64,000 bases of DNA from Ustilago trichophora (taxonomy: Eukaryota > Basidiomycota > Ustilaginomycetes > Ustilaginales > Ustilaginaceae), in assembly GCA_900323505.1 (NCBI GenBank), contig OOIN01000047.1, positions 434,001 to 498,000 of the forward strand, written 5' to 3'. Made by a program: the position numbers and the translations under genes. The notes beneath the pieces are model-generated. The model saw only the letters and a program-made list of their open reading frames with translations. It had not been told where the DNA came from and made no database searches. Below are positions 31,488-42,766 of this stretch, piece by piece (positions within the stretch are counted from its first letter, which is position 1; the number at the start of each line of letters is the position of its first letter).

Positions 31488-32259
31488 TCAGCGAAGCTTC
31501 TTGTCTTCAAAGAAGCCCTGAGAGTTGCAACCGAGTCGAGTGGATGGGTGGCGGATGTAAAGAGGGATGAAGGAGGGTCAGTAAGCCGTCTCTTCCTAGT
31601 GAAGGATGTTGAAGCCAATGCAGTGGTAAACTTACACGAAGATGTCTCAATTGCCAAACGCAGGCACCTAGAAGCGTGATCAATTGCAGCGAGCTCCACC
31701 ACATGGCTCTCGAGTTTGTCAATTCGGAAAGGTCTCTAAATTGAGCCTCTCTTTCTCGCTGGTACTGTTGTTCTTTGCGGATGTCTCTGAGCTTTGCGTT
31801 GAGATCCCGGACGCGCTGCGCTAAGTCGTTGACGTGACTCTTATCCTTGTGCGAGTTGTCGGGTTTGGCATCGCCAATGACGATATCGAGATGCATACGA
31901 ACTTGAACCGCTGGTCGACCGTCGAATTTGGCCTGCATACAGATGCGATGGTCTCCAGCTTCGTGACTGGTAAAGGCAAACTTGCCCTCGGGAGGACCTC
32001 GCGAAGAGGTTACTATGTGATCGTCTGTAACTTCGCGAACCGAGATGTGAATTCCCATGTCATCTTTTACGACAAAGCGTTGCAAAGCGGTGTCCCACTC
32101 TTCAGTCATGTAGTGACCAACGACGACGGTGTCGTTGGGAAGTTCTTCGAGGAAGCATTTGGGCGTTTCTGGTTCGAGATAGAAGTATAGCGCAGTTGCC
32201 GATCGGGCGGCTAGCAGAAAGGCAACAAGGAGCGGGAGGATGGAAACGCGGGCGAACAT
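31488..32259 (-). CDS. p24 family cargo receptor (Erp1/5/6, p24-alpha type), two exons
   Basis: Type I membrane protein cycling between ER and Golgi in COPII/COPI vesicles. It is encoded by 32259-31636 joined to 31517-31488, with a 118-base intron (donor GTAAGT at 31635, acceptor CTCAG at 31518), 217 residues in all. Signal peptide about residues 1-22 (LPLLVAFLLAARSATA). The mature start LYFYLEPETPKCFLEELP is typical of the p24-alpha group. GOLD domain, coiled coil (LAQRVRDLNAKLRDIRKEQQ), then RDLSELTNSRAMWWSSLQ and one membrane helix ending CVWQLRHLR. Exon 2 codes only GFFEDKKLR, which carries the FF and dilysine sorting signals the family needs; this is strong support for the splice. Without splicing the frame runs on through the intron to 31507 and loses these signals. 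Confidence 0.93.
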
Positions 32260-33912
32260 CTTGCTGGTTTGTGGTAGGAATATCTTTGTGATGTTGTCTG
32301 TGTTGCGCTCTTTGAGCGTTTCCGACAAAGTGTCGCCTGCAGCTAGCGATGCTCGTGGGAGGGTAGGGTAAATGTCGGACGACCTGGGCAATACTTGCAG
32401 TCTATACTGTCGTAGAGCACGCGCGTGTGTGTTGTATATGCTGCCGCAGCCTGCGATGGTGACGATGAAGAGGACCGGCTTGATGAAACGTAGGTGAAGG
32501 AGTGGTGTTGGGAGCGATCAGGCTGGTGAAGTGCAACTGTGCAAGTCGACGTGGAGCCGAACCGTGCAGCTCGCTGGTTCGGAAGAAGCACTTTTGAGCA
32601 GTGAAACATTGCTGGCAATCTGTCACGTGCAATCGGGAATTTCGTGCGAGGAAAAAGTCGGTCTAACAATGGTGTACGGTCTTGCTATCTCTTCCTCATG
32701 AAGCGCCCTTCTCCTGCTCACACTTCGTTCCCTGTTTGATCGAGAAAGACGTATGGTGGGACTGGCATGGGCGCATCGACTACAGGCGTCCGTAAGACTT
32801 GAAATGGCAAGGGACGCCAGGGTCGGGTGAGGAGAGAAGCAGAAGTTCGGCCCGGCTTCGTTATTCAATTGATGAAGAAAAGGGCAAAGAAAACAAGGCG
32901 CCAAAAAGCAGACCGAAAAAGGCACCACGCTCGTTTGCACTATCTTGCCTCAATTGCACGCCATGCACGACGGCGAAAGCCGCGCCGTACTTCGCACTAT
33001 CCTGCTGGGGAGGCAGCAAGCCATGTTGCGTCAAGACGTTCCAGATCGGAGCCGCTGCCATTGAACCATGCACGATCGGGAGATCCCACACGATTTTTGC
33101 GAGATCAAGATGTCAGATCGAAATCTACAATTTTCGATGAGAAGTCTTCTCAGGTCATTCTGCAAATCCAACGATTCCTTTCATGTTGCACGCGACCAGT
33201 CGCTACTCTCTGTTCATCCAGGGTCCCCCCCAAACTAGCCCTCGGATGGAGGAGAGAGGGGCTAACTTAAGCGAAGGTTTGCACGATCGCGAGACCAAAC
33301 TTCTCCTTTCTTCCGCCCACGCGTCTGAAATTTTCGACGTTAAGTTACCGTTGATGGACGCGTGGCCGGGCAAAGTCCGAAGTCCGAGATTCGATATGCG
33401 TATACTGTAGCCATACGGCGACTTGTGTGTGTACAGGCATCTCACGCCGTTCCGTGAATCGGTATGCAAGCCCTCCTGCACGGTGTCTCGGTGCCTAACC
33501 GACAAGACCGAGGTGTAAAAGATCGAGAGTGCGCAGTTTGCGACAAGAGGCGTTAACTTAGGGGCAAAGACGGTTGCTTCGCCAAGACTCTTGGCCCGAT
33601 TCCGAAATTCGGAATTGCCATACAGTAAGTTACTGTATTGTACAGGCTGGCTTTGGGTTATCGATGCAAAAAGGTCAAGGTTGATTTCTGCGACTGGAGT
33701 CAAGTGTATCCAGATGACGATCTTACACTGTCATTCATTTTTCTTTCGTCGGACGAGAGACTGTCCAGCGTGTGTACTGGGTAACGCTCGGGAGCGGTCA
33801 AAGCTTTTCGGGTTGCATCGTCGTGCCAAAATGCATCCAAACACAGGGGTCAAGGGGGTCTGCAGAGCCTTTAGTTTTCACCCTGAGCCCTGTCTTGGAC
33901 CACGTTGATGAA

Positions 33913-34125
33913 TCAGTTTCTTGCCGCGGTGTTCTTCTGAGATCCACGCGATTGTTCTGACCATTTCAGACCCAGCCAGACACCACATTGTCTGTAGAAC
34001 GCCTGATAAGGCTCGTCTCCAACGAGCAGCTTTTGAAGCACAGACAGCTGCCGTTGGAGGGTAATGACCGTGTCAAGCAGTCTCTCTCTCTCTGAATTAC
34101 CGGTAGGGGCGACCTTGCCATTCAC
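33913..34125 (-). CDS. Possible 70-residue coiled-coil peptide
   Basis: A short frame with an orderly heptad-like segment (LLDTVITLQRQLSVLQKLL) that looks more protein-like than its surroundings. It may be an exon remnant of a lost gene or chance. No family recognised. Confidence 0.2.
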   Translation of the reverse strand: MNGKVAPTGNSERERLLDTVITLQRQLSVLQKLLVGDEPYQAFYRQCGVWLGLKWSEQSRGSQKNTAARN

Positions 34126-34706
34126 GAAAAAAAGGGCCGGCGGAGTCTGATTAACATGCGACGAGGGTGGGATTCGGCAGGAAACCGCCGGCTACGAAAT
34201 GAGATCCAATGCTGGGTCCGCGAAACTTTTCCCACACAGTATCGCGGAAAAAGGAGTACGGTTGCGGTAGTGACAAGACTTCGATCCGTGACTTTCATCT
34301 AAGATGAGCATCTCAGTATCGACGGGGCCAGCTTTCCGGATCGGTCGACATCAATACAGTATCTTGGTGAATTTTTTTTTAACATGTTCGCTTCGCCTCA
34401 TGTTTCGCTTCGATAATTTTGTTTGGCACGCGATCAGAGCGTGGAATGTTGTATCTTCCCACCGTTTCGATGGAAGAGTGTCAGCTTCGATCGTCTCGGG
34501 TCCCCTTTTCGACGCGTTAATCGAGTTTGACAAGTAGAGAATCCGCATGGAAGGTCAGCTGCTCATCTTTAACTTTACCCCGGCGGTCGAATCTTTGCTC
34601 AAAAGCGACACCTTGGTAAGAACCAAATCAAGATCGACACGGTGAGATTCCTGGTCGTTGTCGTGTCAATCAGAGAGCTTCAAGACAGCGAAATGCAGGA
34701 CAGCAC

Positions 34707-34773
34707 TGCCCTTGCCCTTGCCCTTGCCCTTGCCCTTGCCCTTGCCCTTGCCCTTGCCCTTGCCCTTGCCCTT
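34707..34773. repeat. (TGCCCT)11 hexanucleotide minisatellite
   Basis: About eleven near-perfect TGCCCT units over 67 bases. All six frames are open across it (Ala-Leu, Pro-Leu and Gly-Gln repeats), which makes spurious open frames. Confidence 0.95.
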
Positions 34774-35929
34774 TGTTGGGCATCAAGCTCAGTTCAACTT
34801 CTTGGACACAAAAAAAAACACAGCTCTGATAAGCTGTTGCAAGGAACTTGACGGACAAGTCATGCAAAGGAAGCCAGCTCACTTTTGGTGCTTTAAGGGA
34901 ATTCGAGTGGGAACGACGACAATTTAAAACCCACACCCGGTGATGGGAAGGAGGCAGTGAAAGGGAAAAGCAAAAACACTAACCCCTTTGTGTTGCGACT
35001 CCGCTTGCCTTCGGTACCGGCGGCCCATTTTGCTGCGCGAATGCAGGCATAAAAATCTTTGTTGTGAATGTGCAACACGCGGTCCCAGCACAGACCGCTC
35101 GCTTGCGGTGTGGTTGTAGACTAGAAACCCATTGCCCACCGCCAATTCCCTTCTCAAGGCAAGGAGTCGAGCAAAAGCTCCTGAAGTAGTAGCGCAGCGC
35201 TTGACCACGGAGAGTGTAGACCAACAGCAAAGGCGCAGCATGGGAAGGACCGTATCAATGTGCTGCATCGTAACAGGTTAGACAAGGTCGCATTTTGCTG
35301 TCATGGCAATGGCGAGCGAGCGGAAACTTGCTCATCACACTACCAGGAGACTCTGCCGGTCTCTGTGAACAATTCTGAAGATCAACAAAAGAACCATGTC
35401 GATGGGCAGCAAGGTTCTTCCAAGAATGGAGAAGAGAAACAAAGAAGGATCCGGCTGCGATGCCAAATAGCACGCAGCAAATCGCGACAATATGGCCGCG
35501 TGGCAGTCTAGAAGCATCAAGACCAATCTGCCCTACGCCCTGCTGTGTGCATTTCACTGCAGGCTACGCATCGTTGGGAACGGAGTGGAAAATCAAGCCG
35601 AGTTAGAAACCAGAGAGCCCAGAAGGAAAGTTCCTGCGTGCAGAGAGCGCTTGGTTTGAAAGTCGGAACGTAAAATACAGCGTTTGAATAACAGATTGTA
35701 CGGGCTGTATCATTCTCTGTGTGTGTGTGTGGGTTTTTTTTTGTGAGTTCAACATTGACCTGTTTCGTCGTTCTGCTATTGTTGTGGGATGCCGGTGTTA
35801 GAAAGGCACACACCGGAGGAATACTGAGATGCAGTGGGCCCCATATTCTCAAAAGCGGAAAAAGCAAAAAACAAGGCGAGCGAGATACGGGAGATGGGAC
35901 TCTTCTAGGTCATTTGTGCGGCGGTTGCC

Positions 35930-35963
35930 CTCGCCTCGCCTCGCCTCGCCTCACCCCGCCTCG
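35930..35963. repeat. (CGCCT)n pentanucleotide repeat
   Basis: Six to seven CGCCT units, one variant CACCC. Confidence 0.85.
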
Positions 35964-36834
35964 ATGCAGTCCCCAGCCCAAAGTCGCGACAAGATCGGTG
36001 TCTGGATCGAGAGCAAGCCAAGTGACGATGTCTTGCGAGCCCTAGCTCGGGTGTCGACCAAGCGATCACAGCGAAAACCATGCGAACCGGACCTTGTGCT
36101 CGACACCATCATCACATGAAGAGTCAGCCTAGCAACCATGCAATGCCAACAAATTGGAGGGAGCGGTCGTGTGGGATATGACGCTGGTTGCTTTGAGCCG
36201 GTGGATCTGAGATTGAAATTGCAACGAACCGCAGCCAGACGGCGGTGGAAATGCCGAGTTTCAAAGTCAAAGTCAAAGAGAGAGACGCGACAAGCTCGGC
36301 AAGCTGTGCTTTGCTGTGCACTGCTGTGCAGTGCTGATCCAAGATTCAGGAGCACGATGAGGTGATAGTGCAGTATCATTGAAAATCTTCGACCTCTGTT
36401 ATTATCGCTGAAAGGGGGAGAAAGTAAAAGTGTAATTTCAGTTTTATTTTTATTTTTCCAAAAAAAAAAAAAAAGAGAACAATGGCTTGTGTGGGCGCTC
36501 TTGCCGTTTCCCCCCAAAACGGCGGAAGATCCCGACCGGATCGGTCGCACCTCTCACTGCCACATTGAAGCCCATTTTTGTTCGAATCTTCCTACTTTGA
36601 CAATGTATTTGCCATCCCATCTCACAGCCATTTGATCGGAATGAACTACCTTTTGTTTCGACTCAAGCTCAGGACATTGTCACAACCCGATAATGGTAGG
36701 ATTGGCATTACTGCTGCCAAGATTTGCCGAGGTGTGACCAGAGACACACGAGCATACAGCTGATCAGAGGGACACAGAGAGGGTCTGAACCCCTGATTTA
36801 TTTTTACTCGTCTTCCCCCCCACTCTTTCTGGAA

Positions 36835-36878
36835 TTTTTCTTTTCTTTTCTTTTCTTTTCTTTTTCTTTTTCTTTTTT
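36835..36878. repeat. (TTTTC)n pentanucleotide repeat
   Basis: Tandem TTTTC units grading into TTTTTC; polypyrimidine tract in the gene-poor region. Confidence 0.9.
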
Positions 36879-37432
36879 CATCATCTTTTCTTGGTAAGCC
36901 GTCGCATCAGCCTCTGCGAAATTTAGGGCAGCGATCTTGAGAGGTGACGCTAGTGCAGATCGCTGCTGTCCTCTTTTGCCTTTACGGATCCCTAACTCAG
37001 TAGAGAATCCTGAACCTTTCGCCTAGCTGATCATCATGTGCGCCTTACTGCATCGCAATGCACCTCACTGCGACTGATGTCGTTGTCGATGCCTCGGATC
37101 GGGAAGGGCGGCTGGCAGATCATGTCGGTAGTGTAGGAGTACATAGATGCAGTAAGGTCGCTTGCTTTCAAGTTTGCCAAGAGACGGAGAGCGATACGAT
37201 CGAATTTATCATACTGGCAAGCCGAGCAAGAAAGGGCGTATGACGGAACAGGCCGACCGAACATCAGATTGCAACAGCACGCCGCAACATTGAGACGCTC
37301 CTATCCATTCGCCCACCGTGTGACTGTTTAAAAGAAATTCATTTGTGAAAAAAAAAAAGGTGACATGCTTCTGCTTGCATGATGTTTGCCAAACTGTCAC
37401 ACGTCTGCGAGGTCCAGGTCTGAATTTAGCAC

Positions 37433-37450
37433 CTGTACAGTACAGTACAG
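37433..37450. repeat. CTGTACAG-type palindromic motif
   Basis: CTGTACAGTACAGTACAG, a member of the TACTGTAC family seen elsewhere in the window. Confidence 0.65.
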
Positions 37451-39230
37451 CCACTCTGGTTTGAGAAGTGCGTCGATCCTCACTGCCCAGGCCGCCACGG
37501 CTCTTGTGGGCCGTGTCTTGGCTCGCTCTCTCTCTCTCGCACTCTCTCTCACATATACACACATATATGTTGGTTGCTCGGAACGGATCGAGTTCCGGTG
37601 CACATTGGCGTCAGACACGAGCCTTTGGAATCTCATGCCTTGCTTGCTTGCATTGTGTCGTCAGCGGTTGTCTCTAATGTAGCAAGTAGCGATTCCGAGC
37701 GTAGCGAATTTTGAAGAGATCTTCGGATGATGACGATGAACCTAAATGCGCGAATTTCTTGCCTCGTTTTCTTGTTTGCGAAAGAGAGTGGAAAATGGTT
37801 TGCAGAATGCATGCATGCCTGTCTAACTGCGTGAGTGTTGCAGTGCATGCAATGCGCAAAAGAGGACTCGACTCTTTTTTGTCTAGTTATGACCGAGCCA
37901 AGGTCGCCGAGTGCGCAACACTCACCTCACTCGCTTTGAAATCAGAGAGTCACACAAGTCGGATCCACATCGGATTCGAAACCCAAATCGATGTCTACCG
38001 TTTCTGTCTCTCCTCTAGCTGTCTGTCTGTCTGTCTATCTGTCAGTGTGTATTGCATGTGTGTGTCCTTTAGTCGCCGCAATCGCCATTCTGTCTCTCTG
38101 GCGGTGTAGATGCGCCTCTTGCAGCGCTTGCACCTCAGTTACCTCATGGCTTGCTTCATTTCAGCCCATCCCCTTGCACCCCTTTTGATTTCTCTCTCTC
38201 CCTCCCGCTCGTCTCCTCTCTTCTGCCCTGTCACCCAAGCTAGAGCTAAACCTTTTTGGCTCCTTTGCCTACTCTGTACTGTAGTCATCGGCACATCTGC
38301 CAGCCTGCTCTTGCCCTCTCCACCATCGGCAACACATCCTTCTCTACCTTCTCCACCTTCCCTAACTTTCAAGTCTCGCCCTCCCCACCTTCACACGTCT
38401 CCCCATCCTTTCAAGCTCAATAAACTCGACGGTATTCGCGCATCCTTTCGACTTTTCGCATCTCATCTTCCACAGTGTCGAGTAGGCATCGTGCGCTTCC
38501 TTCTCGTCAAGCCACGTCCTTCTGGTTCCCTAGACGCCCTCGTCCTCTTGCTCTACAAGCCGCATCAACCGGACACTTCTACCACGTTGTCTTCGCCCCT
38601 TCTTCTTCCCGGGCAGCATCCAGATCCATCGATTCAGTTTGGCATTCCACCCTGCTGCATTTGATACCTCGCCTTTTTCCCGACATTTGCTCGTCGCTAC
38701 TAGGCTTGAAACTCTATCACGGCGATCGCTTCATGCTACATTCTGCCGATCGTGCAGAGAAACTCTCTTTTGCCTGCAGTGCTCTGATACTCTGATCGTC
38801 CTCTTGGCACGCATCCTCTTTCGCCAGTATCTTGCATCTTGCCCCTTGACTTTGCGCTCGAGGCTATCTCCGAGCATACAAAGTTATTCTTCGCTCTCCT
38901 ACCCTCGTCAGGCATTCAACCAGTGTCACAAATCTGCGCCGAAAGCCTAGTGCCACTGCAACAAGCTTTCGCAATCTTCCCTCTGGATCGATCTCCGTGC
39001 AGCGCAGCATCACTTCATTTCGCTACACACGTTCCACCGGTTCACTGTCTCCCACCTTTTCTCCCGCATCACGCACAGCGCAGCCCTCAACCCTTGGTTG
39101 CCACTTGATTGCACCGCAGCTCTCCGCGCACTGCCTTGAACTCAGTCCGTTCTTCCGTCTTACGACCCACACAACAAGATATATGATCGCAAGATATATG
39201 TTGGATTCCCCGTAGATAGATAGACGCCCC

Positions 39231-39232
39231 CT

Positions 39233-39264
<32 letters not shown>
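39231..39264. repeat. (CT)n tract in promoter/leader
   Basis: CT dinucleotide run, one interruption, 143 bases before the ATG at 39407; typical leader pyrimidine tract. Confidence 0.9.
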
Positions 39265-39406
39265 GCAACCCCGCTCGCTGCGATCAAAAGGAACGCTTCT
39301 TCCAGCAAGGTTCCTCCGACCCGCTTGAAGCACGGTTTCGCTCCCCTTCCGTTTCACATCATATACCGCACCTTGGCTTTTTTCCCCAAGACCTTTCCTC
39401 ACCATC

Positions 39407-40729
39407 ATGCCATTGTCAACAACAGCAGCCCGCGCGGGCTTGTTAGTACTGGCCACCGCCTTGTCTGCCTCGGCGATCCCAATTCGAGATGGCCCTTCGG
39501 TATTCTCACCAGATGCTGCGGGATCGATGCAAAAGCGCGCCATCATGAAGGGAGACAACTACATTCCACTCGGTAGCACCACCGTACCACTCACACCACT
39601 GCTGCTGATCTTTGGCGGTCTTGGCGCTGCTGCTGTCGGACTCGTGATTGCCCTACTACGCATTCTGGTCCCATCCTGCATGTCGAGATCCTCCCGCATC
39701 GTCCTCGAGGAGCGAGAGCGTGCTCGACAAGACTTGCGCGTTCGTGGCGCCGTCAGCCCTCGTGCAAGCCCCGGTGGAAGTCCGACCGGAGGCAACACAC
39801 CTACCCACGCACACATGCGACGCTTCCCACCCAACAAGCCACCACGTCGGGTCGGACGCAACTCACGCGGTAGTCTGACACCGGCAGAATCAGCCTCTCT
39901 CTCGAGTACGTCCAAGCGACCTTCGCACGGATACCGCGGCACTTCGTTTTCGCTTTCAGAAGCACGAAGGCATACCGACAAGTCGCATCGTTCCAGCGGT
40001 AGCGGTTTCCAACTGCCTTTGCTCAACTCGAACGATTCCAGCAGTGGCTCTTCGTCTTTCCACGTCAATGCTCGCGAGTCGGGCATGTCGGAACGGGCGA
40101 GATATCCAATCACGGCAACCAACGAGCCCCTCTCTCCACGCAACGGAGGCAATCGACGACTCAGCCTTGGCACCCGACATCTTCTCAACCGCACCAGTTC
40201 GATTGGCAAGGGAGCCGATCTGCAACGCACACGCTCGGGACGACAAAACCACGAGATTGCCCTCCAGCCACAGGCGGTGGATCCAGCCTACTCGCAGCAA
40301 AAATGGGGTCGAAGAGAATCCTACACCCATCCTTTGCAGCAGCAACAGCACGCACCCAGTCGACGCGATTCCACCTTTTCCATGTATGAAGTCAGCAGCA
40401 GCAGCGCCGAGCACAGCTATCTCGAGAGCAACACCACCAGCCGTATTGGCTCGTTTAGCAACATGTCGGGTAACCCGCTGCAGCCGCTCAGTATGCCCGG
40501 GTTTGGAGGAGCGGCGCATGGGAATCAGCCTTGGGCAAGTCCAAGGATGGCCAGCCGTTCTCCTTCGCCCGAGTTTGTCACGCCGGATCCATCGCGGTTG
40601 GCCGTAGTGGCGGGACAGGGGGCTAGTAGCAACTCGAGCGTTAGTGGATTGCTAGATTCGGATGGAAGCGATCATGCTTCTCATACAGCTGTGCTCATTC
40701 CTTCCCGCGCCACTTCGATCACCATCTGA
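39407..40729 (+). CDS. Single-pass membrane protein with signal peptide, function unknown
   Basis: No family recognised. The 440-residue protein begins with a signal peptide of about 23 residues (AGLLVLATALSASA, then IPIRDG). A very short outside segment contains a Gln-Lys-Arg site (SMQKR, residues 40-44) that resembles a Kex2 cleavage site. One membrane helix follows at about 61-85 (LTPLLLIFGGLGAAAVGLVI). The remaining 350 residues are an inside tail rich in Ser, Arg, Asn and Pro with no domain. The architecture recalls plasma-membrane anchors and sensor-like proteins of fungi, but that is only a resemblance. The start is supported by the immediate signal peptide and the long C/T-rich leader. 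Confidence 0.75.
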   Translation: MPLSTTAARAGLLVLATALSASAIPIRDGPSVFSPDAAGSMQKRAIMKGDNYIPLGSTTVPLTPLLLIFGGLGAAAVGLVIALLRILVPSCMSRSSRIVLEERERARQDLRVRGAVSPRASPGGSPTGGNTPTHAHMRRFPPNKPPRRVGRNSRGSLTPAESASLSSTSKRPSHGYRGTSFSLSEARRHTDKSHRSSGSGFQLPLLNSNDSSSGSSSFHVNARESGMSERARYPITATNEPLSPRNGGNRRLSLGTRHLLNRTSSIGKGADLQRTRSGRQNHEIALQPQAVDPAYSQQKWGRRESYTHPLQQQQHAPSRRDSTFSMYEVSSSSAEHSYLESNTTSRIGSFSNMSGNPLQPLSMPGFGGAAHGNQPWASPRMASRSPSPEFVTPDPSRLAVVAGQGASSNSSVSGLLDSDGSDHASHTAVLIPSRATSITI

Positions 40730-41241
40730 GGTGTCCAGGGCGAGATTCTGAGGCCTCTGCGAGTCTTGACCAAAACACGATAACAACCAGGACAGTTTTC
40801 TTTCTTTGCTTTCATTCAGCCATTTCTTGCATCATTTGTCATTTCATTCGTTACAACCAAAAAGACACACACACACACACACACACGCACACGTACACTT
40901 TTCTTTCAAGTCTAGCATCCTCAGGCTTTCCCATTCGTATTTGGGATCCTGGGTTTTCTTCCGTTACATTCTCTTGTTGCACCTCATCTCAACTGTACCA
41001 ATATCTTTGCATTCGAATCGATTCTACACATGACGCCCCCTTTTTTTTTTTTGTTTTTTTTTGTGTGGGTAGTGTGTTGGGGGTTGTGATTGTTGAGTGG
41101 GTCGGATGTTATTTGTTCACATGGACCATGATGAGGTTGAAGACAGATTGTACTCTATGGATAGTAGATGTGTACAGGAACGAGAAGTATTCAAAAAGGG
41201 GGGGGGGGGGTGATGTTGTGGGTTGATTTGGGGCAGAGATA
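40730..41241. other. 3' flank up to the transposon
   Basis: No gene. Contains a (CA)n run near 40866-40892, T-runs near 41041-41060 and a G-run near 41199-41211. The TA target dinucleotide of the Tc1 element is 41240-41241. Confidence 0.6.
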
Positions 41242-41348
41242 CAGTGCGCGCCGAAAGTGATCAAATAAATTGCCCGTCACTATACATGCTCGCTTTCCTC
41301 AACATCTGTATAATCAACACATCATGCACCTTATATCAATTGAAAGCT
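41242..41348. repeat. Left terminal inverted repeat of the Tc1 element
   Basis: 107 bases, perfect inverse of 42767-42873. Includes GAAAGTGATCAAAT at 41253-41266, a likely transposase site that recurs inverted at 41435-41448. Confidence 0.95.
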
Positions 41349-41573
41349 GTGACTCTCAGCTACCTGAATACGCTTTCAAATTTGAGCTTGCATCACACAA
41401 TGGTCCTGTTTACTTAGCTGCGATTTTTCCCCTCATTTGATCACTTTCTGACATTGCACCCACTTCACACAATGGAGCGGCACACAGCTGCACTGACATG
41501 CTAGAACCTTCTGTACACACCGCACAGACCTCTAGGAAGGTGCTCAAATGAATTCTACTTCATTTGATGACCT

Positions 41574-42644
41574 GTGGACCATTGGAACATGTCTTTTTAC
41601 CACCATATACTTCGCATTTTGAACATGAGGAAGATCAGCCTCCAGCGTCGCAAAGACATCACCCAGCGCCTCAAAGATGGGCTTTCACACCGTCAGATAG
41701 CCCAGCAATATGGTGTAAGTGTTGGAACAGTGAGCAATATAAGAAAATCGCTGTCTGCAGCACTCCCAGAGCCAAAGATAGGGCGTCCAAAAAAGCTTCT
41801 GTTCCATCATCACCGCTTCCTGGAGCGCGAGTTCAAGCGCAGGACTGTCAAGACTGTGTGGCAAGCATGCCAAGCAATCAAGGAACGGTTCAGAACAGCA
41901 GTTTCACGCACCACCATGCGCAAAGAACTTATAAAACTGCAATTCAAAGCAAGAGTTATAAAGAAGAAACCACTCCTCACCAAACAACACCGCAAGAATC
42001 GCCTTCTCTTTGCTCATATCTTCAAGGATTGGACTGTTGATGATTGGAAGGGTGTCATATGGTCAGATGAGACCAAGATCAACTGCCTAGGATCTGATGG
42101 GCGGCGATATTGCTGGCTTAAAGCATCTGGACTCACCAGCAACATAATCCAACCTACACTCAAGTTTGGCGGTGGTAGCATCATGGTCTGGGGCTGCATG
42201 ACCTGGGCAGGCGTTGGGAACATGACAGTGATAGAGGGGATCATGACTAGTGATGTATACATCAAGATACTTGAGGATAATCTTGTACCAACCATGGAAG
42301 CACTTCGCGTTTTTAGCGATATTGATAACATGATCTTCCAGCAGGATGGTGACCCCAAACACACTGCAAGCACCACCAAAGCATGGCTGAGGCGCAAGGG
42401 CATCGAGACAATGGATTGGCCTGCTCAGTCGCCAGATCTTAATCCCATAGAGCACCTCTGGGGCATGCTAAAGCGGCGCTTGGGTCAATATACATCATCT
42501 CCTAAAGGGCAGCAAGAATTGGCAGAAAGGGTGGCACAGGAATGGGACAAAATCACAGTGGCTGAATGCCAAAGGCTCATAGAGAGTATGCCACGAAGAT
42601 TGCAGGCTGTCATAAGGGCAAAAGGCGGCCATACCAAGTATTGA
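41574..42644 (+). CDS. Tc1-family DDE transposase, intact
   Basis: Cut-and-paste transposase, 356 residues, within the usual Tc1 size. N-terminal paired-type helix-turn-helix DNA-binding part (LSHRQIAQQYGVSVGTVSNI), a basic linker, and a full RNase-H-like catalytic domain. The acidic triad is visible: Asp in VIWSDETKIN, Asp in IFQQDGDPKHTA and Glu in DLNPIEHLWGMLK, with 34 residues between the last two (DD34E). Met7 and Met18 are also possible starts. Upstream and downstream are the element's own repeats, so there is no host operon context. The frame has no stop or frameshift. Confidence 0.95.
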   Translation: MDHWNMSFYHHILRILNMRKISLQRRKDITQRLKDGLSHRQIAQQYGVSVGTVSNIRKSLSAALPEPKIGRPKKLLFHHHRFLEREFKRRTVKTVWQACQAIKERFRTAVSRTTMRKELIKLQFKARVIKKKPLLTKQHRKNRLLFAHIFKDWTVDDWKGVIWSDETKINCLGSDGRRYCWLKASGLTSNIIQPTLKFGGGSIMVWGCMTWAGVGNMTVIEGIMTSDVYIKILEDNLVPTMEALRVFSDIDNMIFQQDGDPKHTASTTKAWLRRKGIETMDWPAQSPDLNPIEHLWGMLKRRLGQYTSSPKGQQELAERVAQEWDKITVAECQRLIESMPRRLQAVIRAKGGHTKY

Positions 42645-42766
42645 TGCACAGCAAAAGTATATGAAAGAAAGTGATCAAATGTTTCTGTACCAAATCGCTT
42701 TTTTTTGACATTTTAGTTTTGCATGTATCCACAATCAGACTACACCATCACGTAGCCATGAAGAAG

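Larger units (their letters stand above)
32260..39406. other. 7.1-kb gene-poor region
   Basis: No reading frame here carries a recognisable domain, and the longer frames overlap on both strands, as random frames do. The stretch holds several satellites (34707-34773, 35930-35963, 36835-36878, 37530-37568, 39231-39264), a CTGTACAGTACAG motif at 37433-37450, and a long C/T-rich leader-like part from about 38100 to the next gene. No tRNA, CRISPR array or transposase could be seen. A noncoding RNA or decayed mobile DNA cannot be excluded. Confidence 0.5.

Noticed and set aside
34642..34936. Leu-Ala, Leu-Pro and Gly-Gln repeat proteins
   Set aside because: Only the hexanucleotide minisatellite read in different frames.
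35951..36550. 199-residue minus-strand frame in the gene-poor block
   Set aside because: Crosses a poly-A tract and repeats, no domain, no protein-like pattern.
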